Source: Thalassoroseus pseudoceratinae
GTDB taxonomy: Bacteria > Planctomycetota > Planctomycetia > Planctomycetales > Planctomycetaceae
Direction: 5' to 3'
NCBI RefSeq assembly: GCF_011634775.1
Contig: NZ_JAALXT010000001.1
Span: forward strand, 1-64,000
Length of the DNA stretch: 64,000 nt
Positions 28,701 to 37,616 of this stretch are shown one piece after another. The notes under the pieces were generated by a model that had not been told where the DNA came from, searched no databases, and saw nothing but the letters and a program-made list of their open reading frames with translations. Each line of letters begins with the position of its first letter. The first letter of the stretch is position 1. The translations under genes were made by a program, and so were the position numbers.

Positions 28701-28787
28701 GCCGACAAGCCAAGCAGCTAATCCAAGGCCAACGACTGCAGATAGAGTCGTCGCAGCAATTCGTCGTCTTTGTCCGTGAATCTGCAT
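25782..28787 (-). CDS. Hexaheme c-type cytochrome
   Basis: 1001 residues from ATG 28787, chosen because GGGAG and AGG lie 4-10 bases upstream; the frame itself opens at 28862. A basic N-terminus and one hydrophobic segment (TTLSAVVGLGLAAWLV, 13-28) anchor or export it. Six CxxCH haem sites are present: CLRCH 209-213, CMSCH 349-353, CLKCH 434-438, CMVCH 494-498, CGSCH 568-572 and CQDCH 634-638. The last 330 residues lack haem sites and are beta-rich (GGAIEAEVTITNKAGHRFPTGVGFRRAFLEL). The layout resembles cytochrome c554-type multihaem proteins of planctomycetes. The electron donor, acceptor and substrate are unknown. No other haem protein or maturation gene is adjacent. Confidence 0.88.
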   Translation of the reverse strand: MQIHGQRRRIAATTLSAVVGLGLAAWLVGSEPNPSSGDKPNPVDLLPPKFQATGDWASQLPTPSSLSVPEFEQQLFAFLQQRKYDHSQWGRDKQLRDTGPYLNGEYYGTHPAVRVFYSPEVLEWLEGGRKGPLPDGAMIVKEQYAPPAVRHHGKSEKELWESLESWTVMVKDSKGSHDGWFWSNPGRDQKVVENHKDFSHPISGFGHYCLRCHASTETPGADPTSANNEYTFASLRNIEGYPGEPILFRVDDSWRKETEHKSEAVADTIPDLLEVSLTKTTEGGGSHPQCTKSGTVSLCTASENQEFVKFFGEVKPVGLQDVSKLPPVTHDWAVKQRDPCQEFMTSNQCMSCHAGLMKPYGPTMFIPTGDSASYGAKGWNISPYGEWRWTPMGLAGRDPIFHAQLESERKMLALEFGDSPETATRLQNVLQDTCLKCHGAMGRHQFHCDQKQSEQPVDCDTFSQEMCKAIAADGQHIGEGDSQYGALAREGISCMVCHRMQERPQPADDKRPYLQFFLETSVTGNLYYGPKNEVYGPFKDDEITAYPMQHALGVTPKHSPFLQSSRMCGSCHTVTLPAVDSPVTPEHKNELNDSQIVKEFENFHHHVEQATYLEWLNSAFENEFKTQNPQAKSCQDCHMSSGLVDEENDIHLDSLETRMAIIQDTTYPDAENLAAHKKLEVPIRKKGFKRHNFSGLNLFLLELFEQFDDVLGVRTDDYMTGSDQDIEHARQEFLRTAREKTADLDLVTHWNSGGAIEAEVTITNKAGHRFPTGVGFRRAFLELLVVEQPESSDGEERIVWGSGRTNSLGIIVDENGQPLKTEFFEPNADETASYQPHHVQISSQDQVQIYESLLCNAKNSFTTSFIHGCSTRKDNRLLPLGWTANGPDPALSGRYLEATYPVGAAASDPQYRNGSGTDTVNYRIALPDDVDPSRVQVRATLYYQAIPPYFLRNIFRTSPEGEATQRLYFLLSHADFTGTAIENWKLQIASETASITGTSRD

Positions 28788-29070
28788 CCTGGCTCCCATC
28801 ATCTCAATCCAAATTCCCGACGCACTCGTCCGTACCGATTCTATCGGCACGAACGGTTCCATCAGCGTACATTCGGTGAGAAATGGTCAACAGGGAAATC
28901 TAGGCGAGATTTTCGGATATGCTCCGAACGTTTGTCACGCCCCCGATTGCCTCCTCGGTCATGGCAGCATCACTGCTTCTCAGCCAGCGGTGAGACATGT
29001 AGCCGCTAAGTAGCGGGTCACGCCAACAAGAATTGACGGGCCCGAGACGAGGTCAATATGCATATTTCGA

Positions 29071-30057
29071 TCAATTTTCAAACGTCGTGAGGTCGCGAAT
29101 CGCCTCAACGAGTTCAAGCATCGAATCAAAACGCAAGTTTCGATCTTTCGCAATCGACTTGAAGACAATTGGTTCCAAATCTTTTGGAAAGGACGTTCCC
29201 GGTCGCTGTTCCGCCAAAGGCGCAGGTTGCTTGTGGAGAATGTTGTCGAACGTCTCATCGAGATCGCGACCGCGAAACGGTTCTTTCAGTGTCAGCATTT
29301 CGTAGAGAACGACACCAAGGCTGAAGATATCCGACCGTTCATCGAGCGAGTCAGGCGATTCGATCTGCTCGGGCGACATGTATAACGGTGTGCCAGGTCG
29401 TTGACCGGTGGCTGTCAGCGATTGGAAGTCAACGTTCGGGTCGTCATTTGTTATCAGTGGGGTCGGCGTATCAGGCCCGGCTTCATCGGGCAACCCCCAA
29501 ACCTTGGCAACACCCCAGTCGAGTAGCACGACTTCCCCAAAATCCCCGATCCAAATGTTCTCCGGCTTCACGTCTCGGTGAATCACGCCCCGGACGTGGG
29601 CATACGCTAATGCCAAGCCGACTTGCTCGACAACATTCAGCAGCGTCTCGAGATCGTATTTCTTCTCGGTCGTCGCATCTCCCCAACTCAGTCGCTGCAA
29701 AATGGAGAAGAGATTCTCACCAGCGATGCGTTTCATCGTGAAATACAGTGACCCCGGTCCACGACCAATTTCGTAGACGGGCACTGTATTGGGATGTTGC
29801 AGCTGAGCGGTGATTCGGGCTTCGCGGAGGAAGCGTCGTCGTTCGCGGGCATCGACGATGCATTCACTCGACAACCGTTTCAACGCCACGGTGCGTCCCA
29901 CGATTCCATCAAAGCACGAGTACAAAACCGCTTTGACTCCCCGAGTCATGACCTTGAAGTCCGAATACTTGTCGTAGCCGGTTGGTAAGTCTTCAGGGAG
30001 TTCCGGATCGGTCCCGGAGAGAATGATTTTCGAGCGATCGCTCCGCGAATATGACAT
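29071..30057 (-). CDS. Soluble serine/threonine protein kinase with degenerate glycine-rich loop
   Basis: 328 residues, a kinase domain alone with no membrane helix or extracellular sensor. Catalytic features: Lys60 (VALKRL), helix-C Glu79, HRDVKPEN at 160-167 (Asp162, Asn167), metal-binding Asp180 in a DWG variant of DFG, and GTPLYMSPEQIE in the activation segment, followed by RSDIFSLGVVLYEML. The glycine-rich loop is poor: TRGVKAVLYS has only one of the usual three glycines. Substrates are unknown. 95 bp separates it from the frr gene upstream on the same strand. Possible co-expression with frr is not supported by any visible signal. Confidence 0.92.
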   Translation of the reverse strand: MSYSRSDRSKIILSGTDPELPEDLPTGYDKYSDFKVMTRGVKAVLYSCFDGIVGRTVALKRLSSECIVDARERRRFLREARITAQLQHPNTVPVYEIGRGPGSLYFTMKRIAGENLFSILQRLSWGDATTEKKYDLETLLNVVEQVGLALAYAHVRGVIHRDVKPENIWIGDFGEVVLLDWGVAKVWGLPDEAGPDTPTPLITNDDPNVDFQSLTATGQRPGTPLYMSPEQIESPDSLDERSDIFSLGVVLYEMLTLKEPFRGRDLDETFDNILHKQPAPLAEQRPGTSFPKDLEPIVFKSIAKDRNLRFDSMLELVEAIRDLTTFEN

Positions 30058-30152
30058 CGGCAGAATCTCGCGTTAATTGGGGCAAGAGTCCGGGAACAAG
30101 AAGAATGACGGTGAATAGACAACAAAGATGTCGTCCAAAACTGTCACCGTTG

Positions 30153-30713
30153 TTACTCGTCCATGATGTCCTTTTCTTTGTCATCCGCGGACTTATTGAC
30201 CTTCGCCTCGTACTTCTTGGTGAGGTCTTGAATTTGGTCTTTCACGCCATCACGCTCGTCTTCGCTCATGGTCTTGTCTTTTTCCGCTTGATCGGCGTGC
30301 TTGTTGCCGTCCCGGCGGATGTTGCGAATCGATACGCGAGCTTCCTCGGCAAGTTCCTTCAGACGACCAACCAACTGTTTTCGTCGCTCGACGGAAAGCG
30401 GCGGGATATTCAGACGAATCAACCGGCCATCTGAATTGGGAGCCAATCCCAAATCGCTGGTTTGGATTGCTTTGGAGATCGCACCGATGGACGAGGCGTC
30501 GAAGGGGCGAATGACAATTTGCTGGGGTTCAGGAACACTGATGTTCGCCAACTGCTTCAGTGGCGTTGGTGAACCGTAGTAGTCAACGCGTACCGAATCG
30601 ACGAGAGCCGGTGTGGCTCGTCCGGTTCGCAAACCTTGGAGTTGATCCCGAAAGACGTTGACGGCTTTCTCCATCCGTTCTTCGGTGTCGAGGAGTATCT
30701 CGTCCTGATCCAT
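30153..30713 (-). CDS. frr: Ribosome recycling factor
   Basis: 186 residues, normal family length. The whole sequence matches RRF: RMEKAVNVFRDQLQGLRTGRA near the start, GSPTPLKQLANISVPEPQQIVIRPFD, GRLIRLNIPPLSVERRKQLV and ARVSIRNIRRDGN in the middle, then the charged helix to the end. With EF-G it splits the post-termination ribosome in the cytoplasm. In many bacteria it follows pyrH; here no pyrH is present, and the 245 bases upstream carry no recognisable gene. Confidence 0.98.
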   Translation of the reverse strand: MDQDEILLDTEERMEKAVNVFRDQLQGLRTGRATPALVDSVRVDYYGSPTPLKQLANISVPEPQQIVIRPFDASSIGAISKAIQTSDLGLAPNSDGRLIRLNIPPLSVERRKQLVGRLKELAEEARVSIRNIRRDGNKHADQAEKDKTMSEDERDGVKDQIQDLTKKYEAKVNKSADDKEKDIMDE

Positions 30714-30958
30714 AAGAAGGTTGTCCTTATCAGCATTACCAAATCGTACGGCGACAATTCATCCCAATGTTGCTGGTCGAATCGCTGCCAGTCCCCAGAC
30801 GATAACCTAACGAAATCGGCTCCCAATGGGAACGTTCACAGGGATCTTCATTTCTCAAAATCACTTTGTCTGCACTGACGGCTCTTACTTCCATGCCCGT
30901 CCATACGGAGTCAGGAAAGGCGAAGATTGTCCATTCCGAAATACGACTCTTGACGTGA

Positions 30959-32065
30959 TCAGTCCTCGCGAATCCGGAGATTCCGAAAGGAGACACCTAC
31001 GCCGTGGTTTTGCAGTCCGAGATAACCGCGAGTTTGACGTAGTTTGATCAACGGGTGTTTTTGAGCTGTGACGTGCACCACTTCGACGCCGTTGTGAACC
31101 GTGCGGACGGTGTGTCCTTTGCACTCAATTTCCAGCGTGTTCCACTGACCGGGAGGACGACACACGCGGGGAGACGCACCGGCGATGTCATACACGGAGG
31201 CCGAATACTGGTAGTCCTTGAGGCTCTTGTATTTCTCAGCCGAATCGTCCAGAACTTGCACCTCGAAACCGGCAGGCGGTTGGGAGTCCTTGTCTCGGTG
31301 GTGATTTCCATCATGCGGGACACGAACATACACGCCACTATTACTCCCGGCTTGCAATCGGTATTGCAGCCGCAGGTTGAAGTCACCGTATTCCTTGCGA
31401 CTGCGGAGCCACGGCCCTTTCGGCTTCACGCATGTCAAAACACCATCGGCCAACTCCCAGCAAGTCTCCGGTGGTTGACCAGCTCCTTCCCAATGTGTCA
31501 GTTCTGAACCATCAAGCAAGCTTCGGAATCCGGTTTCCGTCACTTCGATATTCCGCAAACGAATGTGGCTTCCGTCAGGCACGATCGCCTCCAGACCGAT
31601 GTAACCGTCTTCGTTGTCTAGGGCGGTGGACGTGGTGGGTTCTCCATTGTTGGTGCGAACCGTGACGGTGTTGCCACGCACGGTGATGTCGTAGGTGTTC
31701 CACTGACCTTTCTTGAAAGCCCCTTCGATCTTCTGAGCCGACGCGTTTTTGCTGGTGGCCTTCAGAAAGGGAACACCCGGCTTGTGGGCTCGAAGATAAA
31801 CACCAAGCTGCCAATTCCCCTTCTTCGGGGCCTTCCATTCGAAGTGAAGTTGAAAATCACGATACCTATGGTGCGATCGCATCCAACCATCGCCGGACTT
31901 CATCAGCAATTCGCCATCGACGAACTCGACCTCGCAATTTTCGCAAACACTCCAGGCGGTCAAGCCGTTGCCTCCGAGATACGGAATTTTGTAGTCATCT
32001 GCCGCCAACACTTGCAGATGAGGCAGCAACGCGAGGACGCAAGCAATTCTCGACCAACACTTCAT
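30959..32065 (-). CDS. Secreted protein with two DUF1080 (3-keto-disaccharide hydrolase-like) domains
   Basis: 368 residues from ATG 32065; the longer frame upstream has no signal or homology. Signal peptide SRIACVLALLPHLQVLAAD. Two tandem DUF1080 domains of about 160-170 residues each: the first has LTAWSVCENC...DFQLHFEWKAPKKGNWQLGVYLR, the second ELTHWEGAGQPPETCWELADG...DFNLRLQYRLQAGSNSGVYVR. Both end with the same conserved pattern (GYIGLEAI..IRLRNIEV and GYLGLQNH..SFRNLRI). DUF1080 folds are concanavalin-like and some members hydrolyse 3-keto sugars. Tandem duplication within one secreted protein is common in planctomycetes. Enzyme activity here is not proven. Confidence 0.9.
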   Translation of the reverse strand: MKCWSRIACVLALLPHLQVLAADDYKIPYLGGNGLTAWSVCENCEVEFVDGELLMKSGDGWMRSHHRYRDFQLHFEWKAPKKGNWQLGVYLRAHKPGVPFLKATSKNASAQKIEGAFKKGQWNTYDITVRGNTVTVRTNNGEPTTSTALDNEDGYIGLEAIVPDGSHIRLRNIEVTETGFRSLLDGSELTHWEGAGQPPETCWELADGVLTCVKPKGPWLRSRKEYGDFNLRLQYRLQAGSNSGVYVRVPHDGNHHRDKDSQPPAGFEVQVLDDSAEKYKSLKDYQYSASVYDIAGASPRVCRPPGQWNTLEIECKGHTVRTVHNGVEVVHVTAQKHPLIKLRQTRGYLGLQNHGVGVSFRNLRIRED

Positions 32066-32638
32066 GATGAAATCGCAACCTACTTGGAAGAATGGAGCAG
32101 CTAACTTGGTGTTCCATTCCACGTTACCGATGCGTCCCCAGTGAAACAAGCGACCGGAGATGACCGGATGGTCAGGCAATGAAACGTGTTATGGAACATC
32201 GTGCGATGAGTTTCCGTGGGCGGTGTTCGAATCGGGAACCGTTAAAACCGGTAGAAACTGCCTATTGTTTTATTGGTTGTTCCGGTTATTCGGGTCGTGT
32301 CGTGCGACTTCCCGCTGGTGGGGAAAGTTTGGCGATGCGGAGCGTCCAGGTCTCACTTGCTACACAGATTCACCCGATGAAACAGGTCAGACGGTTTGAA
32401 TCGGCCGTGCTCGCCATTCAACCCCTGGGACGTGCAAATTCGGAATGACAGGAGCGTCAACCCGAAACTTGGCGTACGGCCCCGCTGAACTGTCGTGTCG
32501 CAACCGAAATCACCGCCGATTGATGCTTTCGAGCATCAGCCGACGGACCCCAAGCACACGGGAACGGCACTTTATCAAACTCTCACCCGGCATCGAACAG
32601 CCTGGTGTAAAACGGACGTTACAAAGACAGGAGTTGGA
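32066..32638. promoter_or_regulatory. Divergent intergenic region with a 5'-leader hairpin before the porin
   Basis: 573 bases between the DUF1080 gene and the porin gene, without a credible ORF. A perfect 7-bp hairpin TGATGCT-TTCG-AGCATCA with a TTCG tetraloop lies at 32521-32538, about 100 bases before the porin start, so it would be in the messenger leader. The porin has a strong ribosome site, AGGAG at 32629-32633. No consensus promoter was placed with confidence. Confidence 0.4.
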
Positions 32639-33850
<1,212 letters not shown>

Positions 33851-33864
33851 TCAAATATGACAGC

Positions 33865-33884
33865 GAAGTGTCTTCGGATACTTC
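33865..33884 (+). terminator. UUCG-capped hairpin just after the porin stop
   Basis: GAAGTGTC-TTCG-GATACTTC forms an 8-bp stem with one G-T pair and a cUUCGg loop, the most stable tetraloop type. It begins 15 bases after the stop and precedes the main terminator. A 3'-end stabiliser is plausible. Confidence 0.5.
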
Positions 33885-33897
33885 ACCAAAACGATCG

Positions 33898-33934
33898 GGG
33901 CGGCTGGCCAACTTTGGGTCAGCCGCCCTTTTTT
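33898..33934 (+). terminator. Intrinsic terminator of the porin gene
   Basis: GGGCGGCTG (33898-33906) pairs with CAGCCGCCC (33920-33928), with extra inner pairs, and is followed by TTTTTT. Classic rho-independent terminator on the plus strand. Confidence 0.92.
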
Positions 33935-34681
33935 CGTTGCCATCGTTTGCAACCTCATCAGCACGAGCGTTTTGGCAACTAAAACCCCCGTAACACCTGA
34001 GACAACAACAGCTTATCGATCTCGAAACAATAAAGGAGACCGGGTCGACCAGCCTGGCCGCGTGTTCAAACATCAACTAAGAAAACACAAGCCGGTCATT
34101 GCCGATCTTGTGTTGAAGGGGCACCGCTTGTGCTCGAATCTACGTTCGCCCGCAGAGCATATCGTTGGGCATCCAAGACGGTTCCCGATGGATCGCATTG
34201 GGGACGGAACTCAAGGCCATGTGATGACGCAATCGGCCAGCCAACGTCGCTTGTCCGGAAATTCGTGCCATGAGTTCGTCACCGTAAAGGCATTCGCTGA
34301 AACGGTTTCCATCCCAGCGGCAGGCGAGTGGGCACCGAAGACTCAAGTTGAGCTGCCGCACGCAAAGCCAAAGCGCCAGCGGGAATCAACGCCCCGGCAG
34401 AACGGCCGTTCTGCCATCCAGCAAAGTCGGAGTTGCGGAATTTTTTGCGACTTGCGAACCGAACGCTTACGGCTGTCGACACGAAGTGCAAATCCGCCAT
34501 CGCGTATGAGTGTCACTCTGCGATTCTCCGCAACGAGCCCGTGCGGAACCTCTCCTGCCTGTCTGTTTCTTGGACCGCGGGCATTGCGTTGCTCGTCCTG
34601 AAACTCTGACTCAACCCGACTTCGCTAAAACAACTTCCAAGAGAGTCCGATCTTCGCTGGCACCAATGTCTCGACGTAAGA
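33935..34681. other. Gene-free region of about 740 bp with a perfect 20-bp palindrome
   Basis: Open frames here (for example plus 33972-34601, minus 34140-34361 and minus 34279-34500) have no ribosome sites and no protein-like composition. A perfect palindrome occupies 34396-34415; its left half is GGCAGAACGG. Terminators at both ends (33898-33934 and 34682-34711) isolate the stretch from neighbouring transcription. It could hold an unannotated structured RNA or a non-autonomous repeat. No match to tRNA, tmRNA, RNase P RNA or 6S RNA was recognised. Confidence 0.4.
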
Positions 34682-34711
34682 AAACCGCCGGTCTCGAAAG
34701 ACCGGCGGTTT
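34678..34711 (-). terminator. Intrinsic terminator of the BBP7 gene
   Basis: Perfect 13-bp stem AAACCGCCGGTCT (34682-34694) / AGACCGGCGGTTT (34699-34711), loop CGAA. On the minus strand the stem continues into TTTTC, so it ends the gene with its stop at 34748. Confidence 0.92.
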
Positions 34712-34747
34712 GCAATTGATCGTTTGTCTTCGGCTGCTCGAAAGTGT

Positions 34748-36202
34748 TTAGCGGAAGCGGATTTCCAAGCCCACAGACAGACCTTCGAGGTGCATGTCTT
34801 CTTCTTTCTTATCCAAGCGAATATCGTTGGTCGGCGAGCCGGTATTGAGATTGTACCGAATGTTGTCGATCGGCCGCGTCACGTTCGGGAGATACATGAA
34901 GTTGTACCCGCCCATCAAGGTCATGTTCTGCGTGATGTCGAATTTCCCGTAGAGACCGACCTCGAAAAGGCTGGAGAACTTCAAATCGTCTTCTTTGTCG
35001 AAGACACTCGGATCGCCAGCAAAACGAACGTTCGCATTACCGACCGATGCTTCATAACTGTTGAAACCAACCATCATGCGGGGTTCGGCTCCAAAGGTGA
35101 ACTTCCAAATGTCCGCTTCGAATCGGAATCCTAATTGCGGTCCAAACAACGTGTTTTCGGTGTTGGAATCAATCTGCACAACCCGCTGACCGCCGATGCT
35201 GGTAATACCGGTCTGTCCAAATTGTTCTTCGAGATTGAAAATTCTCGCTCCGATCATCGGGTAGAAGTGCAATCCAGTGTTGTTCGGTGACCAATCGCCG
35301 AACCACTTGCCTTCAAAACCCCACGATTCGCTGGTGAACTTCGCCCGGTAAGCTTGGTCGAAGATCAATGCTTGGGCATTTTCTTGAACCTGAAAGAGGT
35401 CACCGTCCACGGCGTCGATGATGACATCATTCGGGTCTACAAACTGCCCATCAACGGTCACGGGGATGATGGTGTAGACCGAGTTGTTTTCGAGCTGCGG
35501 GAAGTCGGAGGGAATTCCGAAAACGAATCCGGAGCTTGGTCCAATCCCGGCAAAAACCGTGTTGGGAGTGTATCCGGGAGCAGCGACGCGGTCGTCCACT
35601 CGCGGAATGTTCATGTAAGCGAATTCGATCATTCCCTCACGCAACGGCAACGCAAGAGTCAAACGGAAGCCGTTGGAGTCTTCGAGATTCAGCGGTTGCG
35701 TTGTCGGTGCTGCAACGGGTTGCAAATCTGCGACGGTGAACGTGAACGTCTGCCCGAAGACGTTCACGGGCACTTGACCAAACGTGATGACATCGTTTTC
35801 CAGTCGGACATCACGATTCTCAAAGCCCTGAGCCCCAATGACTTTGCTGCCGAAGGTGTCGATCTGGTAGTTCAACCATTCGACACGGACTTCCGAATTC
35901 GGCAAGACCTTCTTGGTAAAGATGGACCAGAAGGATGGGGCGGGCCACCATTCCCCGGGAGGTGCCAAGCTGTATGTCGGATCGGGCATGACCGGTCCGC
36001 CGGGGTAGTTGCCATCGGTCACGAATTGATCAGTGCCGTAATCTGACGGTGGTGCGTCGCCCGAGACGGAAGCCATTCCAGGGCTCGACATCATTCCGGG
36101 ATCGTAAACTCCTCCCTGAGCCATCAGGTCCGGAGCAAACATGGCTGCCGGCAGAAACAGGCACAGTCCGAGGAGAACGCATCTTGAGGTGCGGGCAGGC
36201 AT
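34748..36202 (-). CDS. BBP7 family outer-membrane beta-barrel protein
   Basis: 484 residues. Signal peptide CVLLGLCLFLPAAMFAPDLMAQG; ribosome site AGGAAG about 9 bases before the ATG. The sequence has the planctomycete BBP7 features: an N-terminal proline/glycine-rich part with PGEWWPAPSFWS and VRVEWLNYQI, a barrel of alternating residues, and the late motifs LHFYPMIGARIFNLEEQFG, LFGPQLGFRFE and LMGGYNFMYLPNVTRP. The C-terminus ends in Arg-Phe-Arg, with Leu-Glu-Ile-Arg-Phe as a last strand, consistent with outer-membrane insertion. Function unknown. Own terminator and no same-strand neighbour within 250 bases. Confidence 0.88.
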   Translation of the reverse strand: MPARTSRCVLLGLCLFLPAAMFAPDLMAQGGVYDPGMMSSPGMASVSGDAPPSDYGTDQFVTDGNYPGGPVMPDPTYSLAPPGEWWPAPSFWSIFTKKVLPNSEVRVEWLNYQIDTFGSKVIGAQGFENRDVRLENDVITFGQVPVNVFGQTFTFTVADLQPVAAPTTQPLNLEDSNGFRLTLALPLREGMIEFAYMNIPRVDDRVAAPGYTPNTVFAGIGPSSGFVFGIPSDFPQLENNSVYTIIPVTVDGQFVDPNDVIIDAVDGDLFQVQENAQALIFDQAYRAKFTSESWGFEGKWFGDWSPNNTGLHFYPMIGARIFNLEEQFGQTGITSIGGQRVVQIDSNTENTLFGPQLGFRFEADIWKFTFGAEPRMMVGFNSYEASVGNANVRFAGDPSVFDKEDDLKFSSLFEVGLYGKFDITQNMTLMGGYNFMYLPNVTRPIDNIRYNLNTGSPTNDIRLDKKEEDMHLEGLSVGLEIRFR

Positions 36203-36461
36203 GCGGTTTCTTCCTGGTCAGAACGGGAGCGGACTCTGAACACGGTTCAGGTTGGGTCGCTCCGATTATGCGAATCTTCTGAGGCACGCGGGTCGTACGG
36301 AATGAACCGCATGCATCAGGAATATCGGACAATCCCCCCCATCCACCACACGTCAACCATTTCGAGATATAACCGAATCAGCCCGTTCACGCGTCATCGG
36401 CGTTTGGCTTCGCCTAAACTACCTGCTTTGACATCGACACTGTGCCAATCGTGTCGGATTC

Positions 36462-37277
36462 TCAGTTCCACCGCCCGCGAAGCTCTCGCATGAATGTCGC
36501 AACTCGTTTCTCGTCAACGGGTTCTTGAACCTCGCCGCCACGCTTGAAACTTGTCCCGACAATCAGCCCACCAACTCCGATTGGCATCTCGGGAAGATTC
36601 GTCGCGGAGACACCGCTGCCCACGAGAATTGGCGTACCATTCGCAACGCTGATGGCTTCCTCGATCTGCTGTGGTGAAGTCTCCGCCCCAGTCCCTGAAC
36701 CAGAGACAATCACCGCATCCGCCCCCCCTCGACGAACGAGGTCGTCAAGTTCCTCAGCAAACGGACGTACTGCGACGGCGGCCGAATGTTTTACGTCGAC
36801 ATCAGCCAGAATTTTGACGTGCTCGCCATTCAGATGTTTCCGTAGTCGCAGTAGATCGTGTGCACTTCCTTGAATCACACCTTGATCCGTCACACGTGCT
36901 CCGCTCAACACATTCACTCGAATGAACGATGCGTCTGCGACGACTGCAATCGCAAGTGCCGACTCACCGTCGTTCCGAAGAACGTTGACACCCAGCGGAA
37001 GCTCAATGGCACAACGAATTTTTTCGGTCACCACGGACATCGCAGCGACCGTCACCGGCGGAACACGCCCAGGAAAGAATGGCGTATCGCCAAAGTTTTC
37101 CACCATGACGGCATCCACGCCACCACGTTCAAGGGCTTTAGCATCGGCGATGGCTGTCTCGATGACGGTTCCCCATTCGCCCGAATATTTCGGACTCCCT
37201 GGTAACGGTCGAAGATGAACCATGCCAATCGTAAGCGGGTGCTTCTCGGTAAACGTCAACGGCAAATTCAAACGCAT
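36462..37277 (-). CDS. BtpA/SgcQ family TIM-barrel protein
   Basis: 271 residues, cytoplasmic. Matches the BtpA family (PF03437): IGMVHLRPLPGSPKY near the start, GGVDAVMVENFGDTPFFPGRVPPVTVAAM, GVNVLRNDGESALAIAVVADASFIRVNVLSGA, and GGADAVIVSGSGTGAETSPQ. The family is named from a cyanobacterial photosystem I biogenesis factor, but most bacterial members are of unknown, probably enzymatic, role. The fold is expected to be a TIM barrel. No Shine-Dalgarno is visible. A 7-bp inverted repeat lies about 25 bases upstream. Confidence 0.93.
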   Translation of the reverse strand: MRLNLPLTFTEKHPLTIGMVHLRPLPGSPKYSGEWGTVIETAIADAKALERGGVDAVMVENFGDTPFFPGRVPPVTVAAMSVVTEKIRCAIELPLGVNVLRNDGESALAIAVVADASFIRVNVLSGARVTDQGVIQGSAHDLLRLRKHLNGEHVKILADVDVKHSAAVAVRPFAEELDDLVRRGGADAVIVSGSGTGAETSPQQIEEAISVANGTPILVGSGVSATNLPEMPIGVGGLIVGTSFKRGGEVQEPVDEKRVATFMRELRGRWN

Positions 37278-37616
37278 GACAAAATTGGGTTAACAAGGTC
37301 GATCAGGTGCGGCCAAAACCTGATTGTAACGCACATCAACTTCGAAAATCACGCCAGGACCATCTGCCGACCTCGCAGTCTTCCGCGCACATTCGAAGCA
37401 CGGTTCGGAGATTCCTGAGCAATTGCAACGAGAATCGAAAGTTTGAAAGTTCCTGAGCCGTATTGAATGACCGGAATAACTCCGGCCTCCGCCAGAAGAT
37501 GCCGTTCCTCACGAGATTCGGTGACAACGTGGTCGAAATCGCGACTCGCGGATATGCTGTGAGCGACGGAAATCGCTATCATGCCACCGTTGCAATCACC
37601 CCAATAGGAGCCCCCG
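37278..37616. promoter_or_regulatory. Divergent promoter region with inverted repeat upstream of btpA-like gene
   Basis: 339 bases between two divergent genes, without a credible ORF. ATCAGGT (37302-37308) and ACCTGAT (37318-37324) form a perfect inverted repeat with a 9-base spacer, 25 bases from the start of the BtpA-family gene: a candidate operator. Toward the other side, AGGAG (37606-37610) is the ribosome site of the leucine-rich-repeat gene. Nothing else was recognised. Confidence 0.35.

Noticed and set aside
30736-30996. 86-codon minus-strand frame upstream of the DUF1080 gene end
   Set aside because: Part (SVWTGMEVRAVSADKVILRNEDP) looks protein-like, but it overlaps the DUF1080 end, has no ribosome site and no recognised family; too weak to list.
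34396-34415. Palindrome as an insertion-sequence end
   Set aside because: No transposase, no flanking target duplication and no second end were found.
33972-34601. 209-codon plus-strand open frame
   Set aside because: Low-complexity Arg/Ser/Thr-rich translation with no ribosome site; the stretch is better treated as noncoding.
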